Source: Thermoflexaceae bacterium (GTDB lineage: Bacteria; Bacillota; Clostridia; Lachnospirales; Lachnospiraceae). Taken from it: DNA of 39,374 bases. The position numbers were made by a program, and so were the translations under genes. This document shows positions 7,708-17,181 of this stretch, piece after piece; positions within the stretch are counted from its first letter, which is position 1, and every line of letters starts with the position of its first letter. The DNA is taken from contig JAQXXN010000178.1 in assembly GCA_029226085.1 (NCBI GenBank), positions 1 through 39,374 on the forward strand, written 5' to 3'. The notes beneath the pieces are model-generated. The model worked only from the letters and a program-made list of their open reading frames with translations. It was not told where the DNA came from and ran no database searches.

Positions 7708-9515
7708 GTGGTAAATTCCTCCTTATCTGAAAGTTCTGCGGTATAGCCCAGTGTAAACATTGGTGAGAATGCATAACCTTCCTTGACATAACCGACTGCA
7801 TCTGCCGAAGATGCTCTCATGGAAACCTTGGTTTCGATGGCAGGAATCACTGCGGATACTTCATCGGCACCGGCAAGCTGTTCTTCGCGGCATTTGTACT
7901 GGTAGTCAATGGTTTTTGTTTCTGAACCCTTGCAGGTTAATGTAATTCCATACATATCTTCCGGATATTCCGTTGTACCATAGCAGGCAACCATGTATTC
8001 GTTGATGGAAACCTTGGCATCCGGATTTGACATGTTAAGAATCTTTCGCTCAATGCGGATTGCAGAGCTTCCTTCTTCGAAGCATACCCTTGTCTGAAGG
8101 GTTACCGTTAAATCATAAAATTCAATGTCAACCGGGTCGAGAGTAAGGACTCTTGTGTTTTCTTCCTGTGAAAACTTTGCTTTGGTACGGCACAGGCACA
8201 AATCAACTTCTTCCCCATTGTAAGTAAGCTTGGCACTTCTTACGGTACCTTCACCGGCATAGTGTGTGAAGTATCCGGCACGGTATTTTTCCTGAATCAG
8301 GAAAGGATAGGAAGCATCCTGTACATGCTTTGTGCCGATACCTACCGGCCAGTTTAACTTGGCGGCATATGGTCTTAAATCTACGATGGCGCCACCCTGA
8401 TCCATGTTCACGCATGCACGCATGTACGGGTCACAGTACCAGAAAATCTGTTTTTCGGAGCCGTAAAGGATATCTTTCCATAATGCGCATTCCGGTTCGG
8501 TATAGGTTTTCTTCTCACGGTAGTAGTCGGCAAATTCGGACATGGTCATGTCACAAAGCTTGCCTTCTTTCTTTAACTTGCCGTAATAAGCCATTCCGTC
8601 TTCATAGGATTTAAGAAGCAGCTCATAAGGAGCTTCCCATCTTCCCATCTTATTCATCCAGCCCGGCCCTACAAACATCATGTTGTAGGAATAACCGTTA
8701 TTGTACTTTTCTAAAGAGCGGTACTGGTCAATCAGATTGTAAAGATATGGGAATTCCCATGTCTTGGAATCGTAAATCATTCCGCGCAGGACATTCTGAG
8801 GATGGGTTCCGAAATTGGAACCGTTTCCGTCATAACATGCGAGCAAATCTCTGGAAAGATGAGGAATTGCAACGATTCCGGAATCTTCCTCCGCATTGGC
8901 GGCAGGAGCGTGAGTATTCTGCTTGGATGGAATCCATGGATTCCATGGACCGCCGTCCATTAAGGTATACCAGGAATTGTTACAGGTATGGTATGCCTTC
9001 GGACCTTCTTCCCAGCAGGTTGCAACTGCGCATTTCACGGAAGGATATTTTTCTTTTATGTAATTGGTAAGTTCTGCGTCCATGTAATAGGAACCGGTAG
9101 ATTCCGGATAGAAACCGAAAATCTCGTAAAACTTTCCAAAGACATCATCTACGATGGATTTCTTGTCCTCAAGGGAGAACATCCAGATACAGAAATCCTT
9201 GGTCTTGTACTTTTCACGGAATTCCTTGCATGGAAGTCCGAGAAGAGTCAGGGCGATTTCGTCGCCATATTTCTCATGGTCAGCCTTGGCAAGAGCAATT
9301 GCTTCTTCATTAAAAAGACTGGCATAAGTCATCTGAATGGTAGTTTTCAATCCATTCTTGTGAGCAATGGATTGCTGGGTTTTGAAAATGTCCAGTGATT
9401 CTGTAAGGAGAGAACTTCTTCCGATGTCTTCTTCCTTACCGTGTCCTGTTACCTTTTCGGCATATTCAGGAACCATTTCCGGACGATGGATAATATTGAC
9501 TACAAATTTGTCCAT
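7680..9515 (-). CDS. Uncharacterised ~611-aa protein, probable carbohydrate-active enzyme (family not recognised)
   Basis: Long ORF starting MDKFVVNIIHRPEM; first gene of the galactan operon behind an operator-bearing promoter; no signal peptide; aromatic-rich DGGPWNPWIPSKQNTHAP; C-terminal half reads as beta-sandwich-like. Family not identifiable by eye. Confidence 0.8.
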   Translation of the reverse strand: MDKFVVNIIHRPEMVPEYAEKVTGHGKEEDIGRSSLLTESLDIFKTQQSIAHKNGLKTTIQMTYASLFNEEAIALAKADHEKYGDEIALTLLGLPCKEFREKYKTKDFCIWMFSLEDKKSIVDDVFGKFYEIFGFYPESTGSYYMDAELTNYIKEKYPSVKCAVATCWEEGPKAYHTCNNSWYTLMDGGPWNPWIPSKQNTHAPAANAEEDSGIVAIPHLSRDLLACYDGNGSNFGTHPQNVLRGMIYDSKTWEFPYLYNLIDQYRSLEKYNNGYSYNMMFVGPGWMNKMGRWEAPYELLLKSYEDGMAYYGKLKKEGKLCDMTMSEFADYYREKKTYTEPECALWKDILYGSEKQIFWYCDPYMRACVNMDQGGAIVDLRPYAAKLNWPVGIGTKHVQDASYPFLIQEKYRAGYFTHYAGEGTVRSAKLTYNGEEVDLCLCRTKAKFSQEENTRVLTLDPVDIEFYDLTVTLQTRVCFEEGSSAIRIERKILNMSNPDAKVSINEYMVACYGTTEYPEDMYGITLTCKGSETKTIDYQYKCREEQLAGADEVSAVIPAIETKVSMRASSADAVGYVKEGYAFSPMFTLGYTAELSDKEEFTTWLNLEKAN

Positions 9516-9592
9516 TCCTGTAAACCTCTTTCTGTGACGATTTAATCATTGTAAGTGATTTTTACTGAACAGCGCCGGTTACACAAAATAAA

Positions 9593-9610
9593 TGCGCAAT
9601 CGGTTGTTCT
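9593..9610. promoter_or_regulatory. 18-bp LacI-type operator, copy 1
   Basis: TGCGCAATCGGTTGTTCT, exact reverse complement of 10949-10966; imperfect palindrome with central CG (CAATCGGTTG). Confidence 0.75.
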
Positions 9611-9618
9611 TTGTATGT

Positions 9619-9647
9619 AGTTTATCAATTATTGTAATTAGTGTCAA
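9619..9647 (-). promoter_or_regulatory. Promoter of the leftward galactan operon
   Basis: Minus strand TTGACA (9647-9642), 17-bp spacer, TAAACT (9624-9619), then the operator at 9610-9593. Confidence 0.7.
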
Positions 9648-9727
9648 TATACAGTTTGACTGATAGAAAAGTACGAAAATTGTGCAAAATGCACAAAAAG
9701 AAAAAATATTCTATCAATGCTGTAAAG

Positions 9728-9782
9728 AAAAAAGCACCACGGTTGCGCAATGCATGGATGATGCGCAATTTCTGATGGTGCT
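9728..9782 (-). terminator. Terminator of the LacI-type regulator gene
   Basis: Minus strand AGCACCA...TGGTGCT stem followed by TTTTTT; inner TTGCGCA/TGCGCAA stem. Confidence 0.75.
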
Positions 9783-9797
9783 CTTTCTTATACGAAC

Positions 9798-10811
9798 TTA
9801 TACGGATTGTGTGGAAGTCTTTAATATAATATTGTAACCTAATAAATTAACTTGTTTTACTTCATGACCGTCGATGAGATTGATTAATGTCTGACAGGCG
9901 GTGGAACCCATTTCCTGAATGTCAAATTTGATGGAAGTAATGGAAGTTCCGGCAGGGGAATTGACCTCCATCAGAGCACTGTCGTAATAGGAAGCAATCT
10001 TGACATCCTGAGGGACAAGGATATTGTCACGGGCTAACTTATTCAGGACATAGTGGCAGATGGAATCATCCATGCAGATGATGCAGTGTACACCATGCGC
10101 CAGCAAATCATCCACGGCACGGTCAATTCCGGCCATGTTGTTGACATCCAGATAGATATTTTCATAATTTACGGTACGGTCCAGATTTTCATGTGCCTTA
10201 ATATAGCCGTCATAACGCTTGTGGTTTACCACATGATTCTTATTGCCGCCAATGAGTCCAAGGTTGGAAATACCTTTTAAAAGCAACAGGGAGGTAAGCT
10301 CTACACAGGCGTTAAAATGGTCATTATCAATCTGGACAACACCCTTAATGTCGGTTGTGCCAAGTGTCACAAAAGGAATATGGTTTTCAAGAAGATACTT
10401 AATGGAAGGATCGTTTTCCACGGTTCGTCCAAGAATAATACCGTCCACTTTGTGATTGGTTATAAGGCGTTCCAGATGCGTGATATCGTTACCGTTGATA
10501 GTCGATACAATAACGTCATAATCCAGTTCTGATGCGGTTTCACTAATACTGAAAAGGCATTTCTGAAAAAAAGGAATGTCGATTATTTTATAATCGCCCG
10601 GGATGACAAAACCCAGATTATAAGTGCGGGATTTGGCAAGTCCTTTGGCAATGACATTTGGGGAATAATTGTGTTCATTAATGTAGTTAAGAACACGGGT
10701 TCTTGTTTCCGGACCAATTCGCCCTTTGCCGGAAATGGCACGGGATACCGTGGTTTTAGACACACCGAGAGCTTCGGCAACGTCGTTTATGGTTATTTTG
10801 TTAAAATCCAA
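9798..10811 (-). CDS. LacI/GalR-family transcriptional regulator
   Basis: N-terminal HTH ITINDVAEALGVSKTTVSRAISGKGRIGPETRTRVLNYINEHNYSPN plus sugar-binding effector domain. Confidence 0.95.
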   Translation of the reverse strand: MDFNKITINDVAEALGVSKTTVSRAISGKGRIGPETRTRVLNYINEHNYSPNVIAKGLAKSRTYNLGFVIPGDYKIIDIPFFQKCLFSISETASELDYDVIVSTINGNDITHLERLITNHKVDGIILGRTVENDPSIKYLLENHIPFVTLGTTDIKGVVQIDNDHFNACVELTSLLLLKGISNLGLIGGNKNHVVNHKRYDGYIKAHENLDRTVNYENIYLDVNNMAGIDRAVDDLLAHGVHCIICMDDSICHYVLNKLARDNILVPQDVKIASYYDSALMEVNSPAGTSITSIKFDIQEMGSTACQTLINLIDGHEVKQVNLLGYNIILKTSTQSV

Positions 10812-10913
10812 GAGACATGCTCCTTTCTTTTGGAAGATGAAGTAATGCCTGCAGGTTTTTGGAGCAGAAAGACTAAGATGTCAGAAGCATTACACAAGGT
10901 GCGCGAAGGGTTG

Positions 10914-10942
10914 TTGACCGTGTTCTGGTTATATGCTATAAT
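10914..10942 (+). promoter_or_regulatory. Promoter of the GH42-GH53 operon
   Basis: TTGACC (10914-10919), 17-bp spacer, TATAAT (10937-10942). Confidence 0.8.
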
Positions 10943-10948
10943 TGTTTC

Positions 10949-10966
10949 AGAACAACCGATTGCGCA
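10949..10966. promoter_or_regulatory. 18-bp LacI-type operator, copy 2
   Basis: AGAACAACCGATTGCGCA at the predicted transcription start; exact reverse complement of copy 1. Confidence 0.75.
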
Positions 10967-11066
10967 ATTTAAGAATATAATACCACATACAGGGCAGAAG
11001 TCAAGGTGATTTGTAAAAAAAGTGCAATATTTTGAATTCTTTATTAAGCGAAAGGAGAATACGACA

Positions 11067-13064
11067 ATGAATACTTCACGGCTATATTTTGGTGCGGCAT
11101 ATTATGATGAATACATGCCATATGAAAGAATGGATACTGACATGAAGATGATGCAGGATGCAGGAATGAATGTCATCCGGATTGCTGAATCCACATGGAG
11201 TACATGGGAGCCGCAGGAGGGAGTTTTTGATTTTACAAAATTAAAAGGAATGCTTGACTGTGCATATAAACACGGAATCAGTGTCATTGTTGGAACACCG
11301 ACGTATGCAGTTCCGACATGGATGGTCAAAAAACATCCGGATATCCTCTCCCTTACCCATTCGGGACAATGTCTTTACGGACACCGCCAGAACATGGACA
11401 TAACCCATCCGGACTATCTCTTTTATTGTGAGAGAATTATCCGCAAAATGATGGAAGTTGTATCCGGGTACGATAATGTCATCGGCTTCCAGATTGATAA
11501 TGAAACAAAACCTTATGATACCTGTTCCGAAAGGGCACAGAAAATGTTTGTCCGGGGATTGAAGGAAAAATATCCGGATATTGAGGAATTCAACAGGGAG
11601 TTTGGCCTGGATTACTGGAGTAACCGGATTAATGCATGGGAAGATTTTCCGGATGTGCGGGGAACCATTAACGGAAGCCTTGGCGCTGAATATAAGAAGT
11701 TCCAGAGAAAGCTGGTAACGGATTTTCATAAATGGCAGGCGGGAATCATCCGGGAGTACATAAAGGACGGTCAGTTCATTACGCACAATTTTGATTATGA
11801 ATGGCGCAGCTTCTCCTTTGGAATCCAGCCGGAGGTCAATCAGTTTGATTCGGCAAAATGCATGGATGTGGCAGGCTGTGATATTTACCATCCTTCGGAG
11901 AATGAGCTTACCGGTGCTGAAATTGCATTTGGCGGTGCAGTTGCATATGCATTAAAAAAGGATAATTATCTGGTATTGGAGACACAGGCCCAGGGAAGCT
12001 TTGGCTGGCTTCCTTATAAGGGACAGCTAAGGCTTCAGGCATACAGCCACATTGCATCCGGTGCCAATTCAGTAATGTACTGGCACTGGCATTCCATCCA
12101 CAATGCCATTGAAAGCTACTGGAAGGGTGTTTTAAGCCACAATCTCAAGGAAAATGCAACGTATCGCGAAGCGTGCATAATCGGAAGGGAATTTGAAAGA
12201 ATAGGAAGCCACATCATGAATCTTAAGAAAAACTGCGATGTTGCCATCATGGTCAGCAATGATTCCCTGGCAGGTTTTGAAGAGTTCCCGGTAAATGACA
12301 AAATAAATTATAATGATATTGTACGGTGGATTTATGATGCTTTTTACCGGATGAACATAGAATGCAGCCTGATAAACAGTGATGAAAAAGAGCTTTCAGC
12401 ATATAAGGTGGTTGTTGTGCCTGCAATGTACAGCGCCGGTGCAGAAACTATTGAAAACTTAAGAAACTATGTGAAAAATGGTGGAAATCTTGTGATGACA
12501 TATCGTTCTTTGTTTGCGGATGAACAGATTAAGATATATCCGGATGACCAGCCTTATGGAATGACGGATGTAATCGGGGCAACTTATGACCAGTTTACAA
12601 AGCCTGTGGATGTACGTCTTAAAGGCAGGGGATTTTCCGGTGTTGACAGTGAGGTGCTTTACTGGATGGAACTTCTGATTCCGGGAGAATGTGAAGTCTG
12701 GGCATCTTATTCCCACAAATATTTTCAGGAGTATGCTGCAGTGGTTCATAACAGGTTTGGAAAGGGAACGGCAACCTACATAGGGTGTCACATGGATACG
12801 GAATCCCTGGAGAATGTTATTGAAAGAGTTCTGGAAACGGCAGATATTCAAAAACCAAGAATTCAGTTCCCACTTATCCGCAAGACGGGCATTAATGATT
12901 TTGGAAAGAAGATACATTTTTATCTGAATTATTCCTCCAATGAGATTTCTTTCTTTAATGATGAGATAGAAGGAAAAGATCTTCTGACCGGAAAGTATGC
13001 CGGTAAAAACGAAAACATTACCATAGAACCGTGGAATCTGGTTATGATTGAAGAGGGGGAATAG
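11067..13064 (+). CDS. GH42 beta-galactosidase
   Basis: LYFGAAYYDEYMPYERMDTDMKMMQDAGMNVIRIAESTWSTWEPQEG, VIGFQIDNE, LVLETQAQGSFGW; start at ATG 11067 behind AAAGGAG. Confidence 0.93.
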   Translation: MNTSRLYFGAAYYDEYMPYERMDTDMKMMQDAGMNVIRIAESTWSTWEPQEGVFDFTKLKGMLDCAYKHGISVIVGTPTYAVPTWMVKKHPDILSLTHSGQCLYGHRQNMDITHPDYLFYCERIIRKMMEVVSGYDNVIGFQIDNETKPYDTCSERAQKMFVRGLKEKYPDIEEFNREFGLDYWSNRINAWEDFPDVRGTINGSLGAEYKKFQRKLVTDFHKWQAGIIREYIKDGQFITHNFDYEWRSFSFGIQPEVNQFDSAKCMDVAGCDIYHPSENELTGAEIAFGGAVAYALKKDNYLVLETQAQGSFGWLPYKGQLRLQAYSHIASGANSVMYWHWHSIHNAIESYWKGVLSHNLKENATYREACIIGREFERIGSHIMNLKKNCDVAIMVSNDSLAGFEEFPVNDKINYNDIVRWIYDAFYRMNIECSLINSDEKELSAYKVVVVPAMYSAGAETIENLRNYVKNGGNLVMTYRSLFADEQIKIYPDDQPYGMTDVIGATYDQFTKPVDVRLKGRGFSGVDSEVLYWMELLIPGECEVWASYSHKYFQEYAAVVHNRFGKGTATYIGCHMDTESLENVIERVLETADIQKPRIQFPLIRKTGINDFGKKIHFYLNYSSNEISFFNDEIEGKDLLTGKYAGKNENITIEPWNLVMIEEGE

Positions 13065-13068
13065 GAAA

Positions 13069-15048
13069 ATGAAGAAAAAGGTTCTTGTACTGGCAGTTAT
13101 TCTGACACTGGCAGTTACGGCTGTGGGATGTAAAACAGGAAATGTAAAGAATAATGGCAAGTCTGTGGAAATCAGCACATCGCCGGCACAGATTTTTGTG
13201 GAGCCGGTATCGGGAATGCCGGAAGAATTCGTACTGGGTGCGGATGTCTCAACACTGATTGCTGAAGAAAAGAGCGGCGTAAAATATTATGATGAAAATG
13301 GGAATGAACAGGATCTGCTCCTTACTCTGGCACAGAATGGAATCAATACCATAAGAATCCGTGTCTGGAATGATCCGTATGATGCAGAAGGCAATGGCTA
13401 TGGCGGAGGAAACAATGATGTGGAAACTGCTGTTTTAATAGGAAAAAGAGCGGCACAGTATGGTCTTTCCGTCATGGTAGATTTTCATTACTCGGATTTC
13501 TGGGCAGACCCGTCAAAACAGATGGTACCGAAAGCGTGGAAAGACATGAGTGCGGAAGAAAAACATGCGGCGGCGTATGAGTTTACATATGATTCCTTAA
13601 AGCGAATGCTGGATGAGGGCGTGGATGTTACAATGGTTCAGATTGGAAATGAAATTACAACCGGTCTTTCCGGAGAAACCAAATGGAGCGCCATGTCACA
13701 TATCCTTACCGGAGGCTCCGAGGCGGTAAGAGCGCTTTCGGCAGAATATGAAAAGGATATTTCCATTGTGGTACATTTTACCAATCCGGAGGACGCAGGC
13801 AAATATGAACGTTATGCACAGATGCTGTCAAAGTTTGAAATAGACTATGATGTGTTTGCAAGCTCGTATTATCCATACTGGCACGGAACCATGGAAAATC
13901 TCACGAAGGTGCTTAAGGAAATTGCTGAAAAATATGGAAAGAAGGTTATGGTTGCCGAGGTTTCCTATGCCTATACAATGGAAGACGGGGATGGTTTTGG
14001 CAATACTATTTCGGAAGATGCGGTATGTGAACTTTACTATCCTGTAACGGTACAGGGACAGGCGGACTGCGTCCGTGATGTGGTGCAGGCAGTGGTGGAT
14101 ACCGGGGATGCCGGAATTGGCGTAATATACTGGGAACCTGCCTGGATACCGGTTCCGGGTGATTCAGACGTGCCAAGGGAAATGCTTTGGCAGGAACATG
14201 GCTCCGGATGGGCGTCCGTCTATGCGGCGGAATATGATCCGGAGGATGCGGGAGTGTATTACGGAGGAAGTGCATGGGATAATCAGGCGATGTTTGATTT
14301 CGAAGGACATCCGCTGGCATCATTAAGTGTCTTTCGTTTTTTAAGAACCGGAGCTGATACGGATGTCCGGATTGATGATGTGCAGGATGCCGTACTTAAG
14401 GTAAGACTGGATGATGAAATCAGACTTCCGGAAACGGTTTGCGCGGTCTTTAATAATGGTGAAACAAAGGAAATTCCAGTCACATGGGATGCCGGGGCAG
14501 ATTTACCGGACAGCTCTGTTCTCGGGGAATATGTTTTATGCGGAATGGCAGAATACGAAGGAATGAAACAGGAAGTTACATGTACGGTAAAGATAGTTGA
14601 AAAAAATTATGTGGAGAATCCGGGATTTGAGGATGGGGATTTATCCATGTGGATACTAAATAACATTGATAACAAGACAACAGAATTATTTGTGTCGGAA
14701 AAGTCCGTGGATGCTGTTGAAGGCGGCAAATCCATGCACTTTTATTCCACGGATGAAGTGAATTTTACCATGGAACAGAACATAACAGGCCTGAATCCGG
14801 GAACTTACAAGTATTCCATGGCAATGCATGGCGGAGATGCGGGAAACCAGGAAATAGAAATCTATGCCATTGCAGACGGTAAAGAATATACAGAAAGTGT
14901 TACCATTACCCGGTGGCAGGAGATACAGCGTCCGGTCATTGAGAAAATTACCACTACGGATGGCAGTATTACCATTGGTGTAAGGGTAAAATGTAATCCG
15001 GGTGCATGGGGAAATCTTGACGAATTTTTACTCGCTCCTGTACAATAG
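13069..15048 (+). CDS. Secreted lipoprotein GH53 endo-beta-1,4-galactanase with Ig-like domain and C-terminal CBM61-like module
   Basis: Lipobox (LAVTAVGC); GADVSTL, INTIRIRVWNDPYD, FHYSDFWADPSKQMVPKAW, MVQIGNEITTG, MVAEVSYAYT, YWEPAWIP; then a Big_4-like region (VFNNGETKEIPVTWD) and ENPGFEDGDLSMW... CBM-like tail. Confidence 0.92.
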   Translation: MKKKVLVLAVILTLAVTAVGCKTGNVKNNGKSVEISTSPAQIFVEPVSGMPEEFVLGADVSTLIAEEKSGVKYYDENGNEQDLLLTLAQNGINTIRIRVWNDPYDAEGNGYGGGNNDVETAVLIGKRAAQYGLSVMVDFHYSDFWADPSKQMVPKAWKDMSAEEKHAAAYEFTYDSLKRMLDEGVDVTMVQIGNEITTGLSGETKWSAMSHILTGGSEAVRALSAEYEKDISIVVHFTNPEDAGKYERYAQMLSKFEIDYDVFASSYYPYWHGTMENLTKVLKEIAEKYGKKVMVAEVSYAYTMEDGDGFGNTISEDAVCELYYPVTVQGQADCVRDVVQAVVDTGDAGIGVIYWEPAWIPVPGDSDVPREMLWQEHGSGWASVYAAEYDPEDAGVYYGGSAWDNQAMFDFEGHPLASLSVFRFLRTGADTDVRIDDVQDAVLKVRLDDEIRLPETVCAVFNNGETKEIPVTWDAGADLPDSSVLGEYVLCGMAEYEGMKQEVTCTVKIVEKNYVENPGFEDGDLSMWILNNIDNKTTELFVSEKSVDAVEGGKSMHFYSTDEVNFTMEQNITGLNPGTYKYSMAMHGGDAGNQEIEIYAIADGKEYTESVTITRWQEIQRPVIEKITTTDGSITIGVRVKCNPGAWGNLDEFLLAPVQ

Positions 15049-15099
15049 GCATTGTAAGAAATGATTTAATTGGATTATTAAGTATCGGGAGGAAATGAA

Positions 15100-15504
15100 A
15101 TGACGGAATTTTTGTACTGGGTTATAGAGATTATTGCAAGGGTACATACCTATATCCTTACATTGAATGATGGATTTGAGTATGTTTTTAGTGATAAGGA
15201 ACTGCATTTTCTGGTAATCGGAATTCTTGGGATGGCAATGCTCTTTGTGGTATATCCGCTGTTTAAGGCACTCAGCAGAAATCATGTGATGGTCATTGCA
15301 TGGATTTATGTGTTTACACTGATTCTGGTTCTTACATTTGCAATCGAAATCGGACAGAAGGTTTCCAATACCGGTGTGATGGATTTTAGTGATATTGTTT
15401 TTGGCGTGGTAGGTTTTCTTGCGATGTTTATCGTGTTTTCCATGGTACGGGGAATCTATCACCTGATAAGGAATATCATACTTAATAATCGAAAGCAAAG
15501 GTAG
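15100..15504 (+). CDS. Small integral membrane protein (~4 TM), function unknown
   Basis: ORF with GGGAGG RBS and alternating hydrophobic segments; same strand 52 bp after the secreted GH53 gene with no terminator recognised between. Confidence 0.65.
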   Translation: MTEFLYWVIEIIARVHTYILTLNDGFEYVFSDKELHFLVIGILGMAMLFVVYPLFKALSRNHVMVIAWIYVFTLILVLTFAIEIGQKVSNTGVMDFSDIVFGVVGFLAMFIVFSMVRGIYHLIRNIILNNRKQR

Positions 15505-15612
15505 GAGAAAATTATATTGATTTTCTTTCCGTTCCATTGTAAACTAGGGGACATATATGAATTTCCTCTGACGAATTCATTTATATAGTAGCAGTTAAAG
15601 GAGGATGACGGT

Positions 15613-17004
15613 ATGGCAATAGACAGTAAATCGATGATGGAACTGGACGGAACATTAAATGAACAGTTTGATGACCTGGTTAAATACTGTATGACTTCCG
15701 GTGAGATTAATCTGGATCTGTATACGGAATATGATGTAAAACGGGGGCTGCGCGATGCCAACGGAAACGGTGTGCTGACAGGCCTTACAGAAATTGCGGA
15801 TGTAACCGGTACCCGGATTGAAGATGGTGTTAAGGTTCCGGCAGAAGGACGTCTTTATTATCAGGGATATAATGTTCTGGAAATGATTAAGGGAAATGAG
15901 AACAGAAAGTTTGCTTTCGAGGAAGCAACGTATCTTCTGCTTTTTGGTGAATTGCCGACAGAAAAGCAGTTAAAAAGCTTTATTGAAATTCTCACAAGTC
16001 TGCAGGAAATTTCAGGAGCCTTTCTTCGGGATGTCATCATGAAAGCACCAAGCGGTAATATCATGAATGCATTACAAAAGAGTATTCTTACCCTGTATTC
16101 TTATGATGAAAACCCGGACGATACGTCCATTGCCAATGTGTTACGGCAGTCCTTACAGTTAATCTGCAAGGTACCGCTCATCTCTGTTTATGCATATTAT
16201 GCTTACCGGCATTTTCAGTTTGATGAAAGTCTTGTTATCCGTACTCCGGAAAAGGGACTTTCCATTGCGGAAAATTTATTGCGCATGATTCATCTGGATG
16301 GTACCTTTACGGAGCTGGAGGCAAGGGTTCTTGATATTGCGCTTGTGATTCATGCGGAGCATGGCGGCGGTAATAATTCAACATTTACCAATCATGTGGT
16401 TACTTCCTCCGGAACGGATACTTATTCGGCGGTGGCAGCTTCCATAGCATCCTTAAAGGGACCAAAGCACGGCGGCGCAAACCTGAAGGTTCAGCAGATG
16501 TTTGATGATATTAAGGCACATTGTCCGGATTGGAAGAATCTGGATGAAATTCGTGCCTATCTCATAAAGATTCTTGATAAGGAAGCATTTGACAAATCCG
16601 GTCTGATTTATGGAATGGGTCATGCGGTATACACGGAATCGGACCCTAGACAGGTGATTTTAAAGGAATATGCAGAAAAACTTGCAAAAGAAAAAGGAAA
16701 GATGGACGAATTCGAGCTGTATTCCAATGTGGAAAGGATTTCTGCGGAATTGCTGAAAGAAAAAAGAAGACTTTTTAAGCCGGTTTGTGCAAATGTTGAT
16801 TTTTACAGTGGATTTGTATATACCATGCTTGGAATCCCGACAGAGCTTTTTACACCGATTTTTGCCATTTCAAGAATGTCCGGCTGGAGCGCACACAGAC
16901 TCGAGGAAATCTGTAATAACGGGAAAATTATCCGTCCTGCGTATAAGTTTGTGGGTGTTCACAAGGAATATGCGAACATGGAAGAGCGAGGCTGGGACGA
17001 ATAA
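15613..17004 (+). CDS. gltA: Citrate synthase (citrate/2-methylcitrate synthase family)
   Basis: RLYYQGYNVLEM, EEATYLLLFGELPT, HAEHGGGNNSTFTNHVVTSSGTDTYSAVAASIASLKGPKHGGAN, GMGHAVYTESDPR; strong RBS AAAGGAGG. Confidence 0.93.
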   Translation: MAIDSKSMMELDGTLNEQFDDLVKYCMTSGEINLDLYTEYDVKRGLRDANGNGVLTGLTEIADVTGTRIEDGVKVPAEGRLYYQGYNVLEMIKGNENRKFAFEEATYLLLFGELPTEKQLKSFIEILTSLQEISGAFLRDVIMKAPSGNIMNALQKSILTLYSYDENPDDTSIANVLRQSLQLICKVPLISVYAYYAYRHFQFDESLVIRTPEKGLSIAENLLRMIHLDGTFTELEARVLDIALVIHAEHGGGNNSTFTNHVVTSSGTDTYSAVAASIASLKGPKHGGANLKVQQMFDDIKAHCPDWKNLDEIRAYLIKILDKEAFDKSGLIYGMGHAVYTESDPRQVILKEYAEKLAKEKGKMDEFELYSNVERISAELLKEKRRLFKPVCANVDFYSGFVYTMLGIPTELFTPIFAISRMSGWSAHRLEEICNNGKIIRPAYKFVGVHKEYANMEERGWDE

Positions 17005-17040
17005 AGGAATCCGGTTCATCATTTAATAAAAAAGACAGAG

Positions 17041-17078
17041 CTGTCCAATAAAAATCATGGGCAGTTTTTCTTTTTTTC
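17041..17078 (+). terminator. Rho-independent terminator after citrate synthase
   Basis: CTGTCCA...TGGGCAG stem followed by TTTTTCTTTTTTT. Confidence 0.7.
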
Positions 17079-17181
17079 GTTGACAGCATTTTTGTTTATT
17101 TTTATAATGGATAAAATAGGTAATCATGTAGGAAAAGGGATTATTGTAGTTCAGAATAACAAGAAAACCAAGGAGGTTTAT

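Noticed and set aside
9741-9770. Two further TTGCGCA motifs as extra LacI operators
   Set aside because: They pair with each other as the inner stem of the regulator gene's terminator and lack the central-CG GTTGTTCT half, so terminator structure explains them.
11241-11891. 216-aa minus-strand ORF
   Set aside because: Antisense to the well-supported GH42 gene; no recognisable domain.
12459-13178. 239-aa minus-strand ORF spanning the GH42/GH53 junction
   Set aside because: Antisense to two supported genes, with no domain signal.
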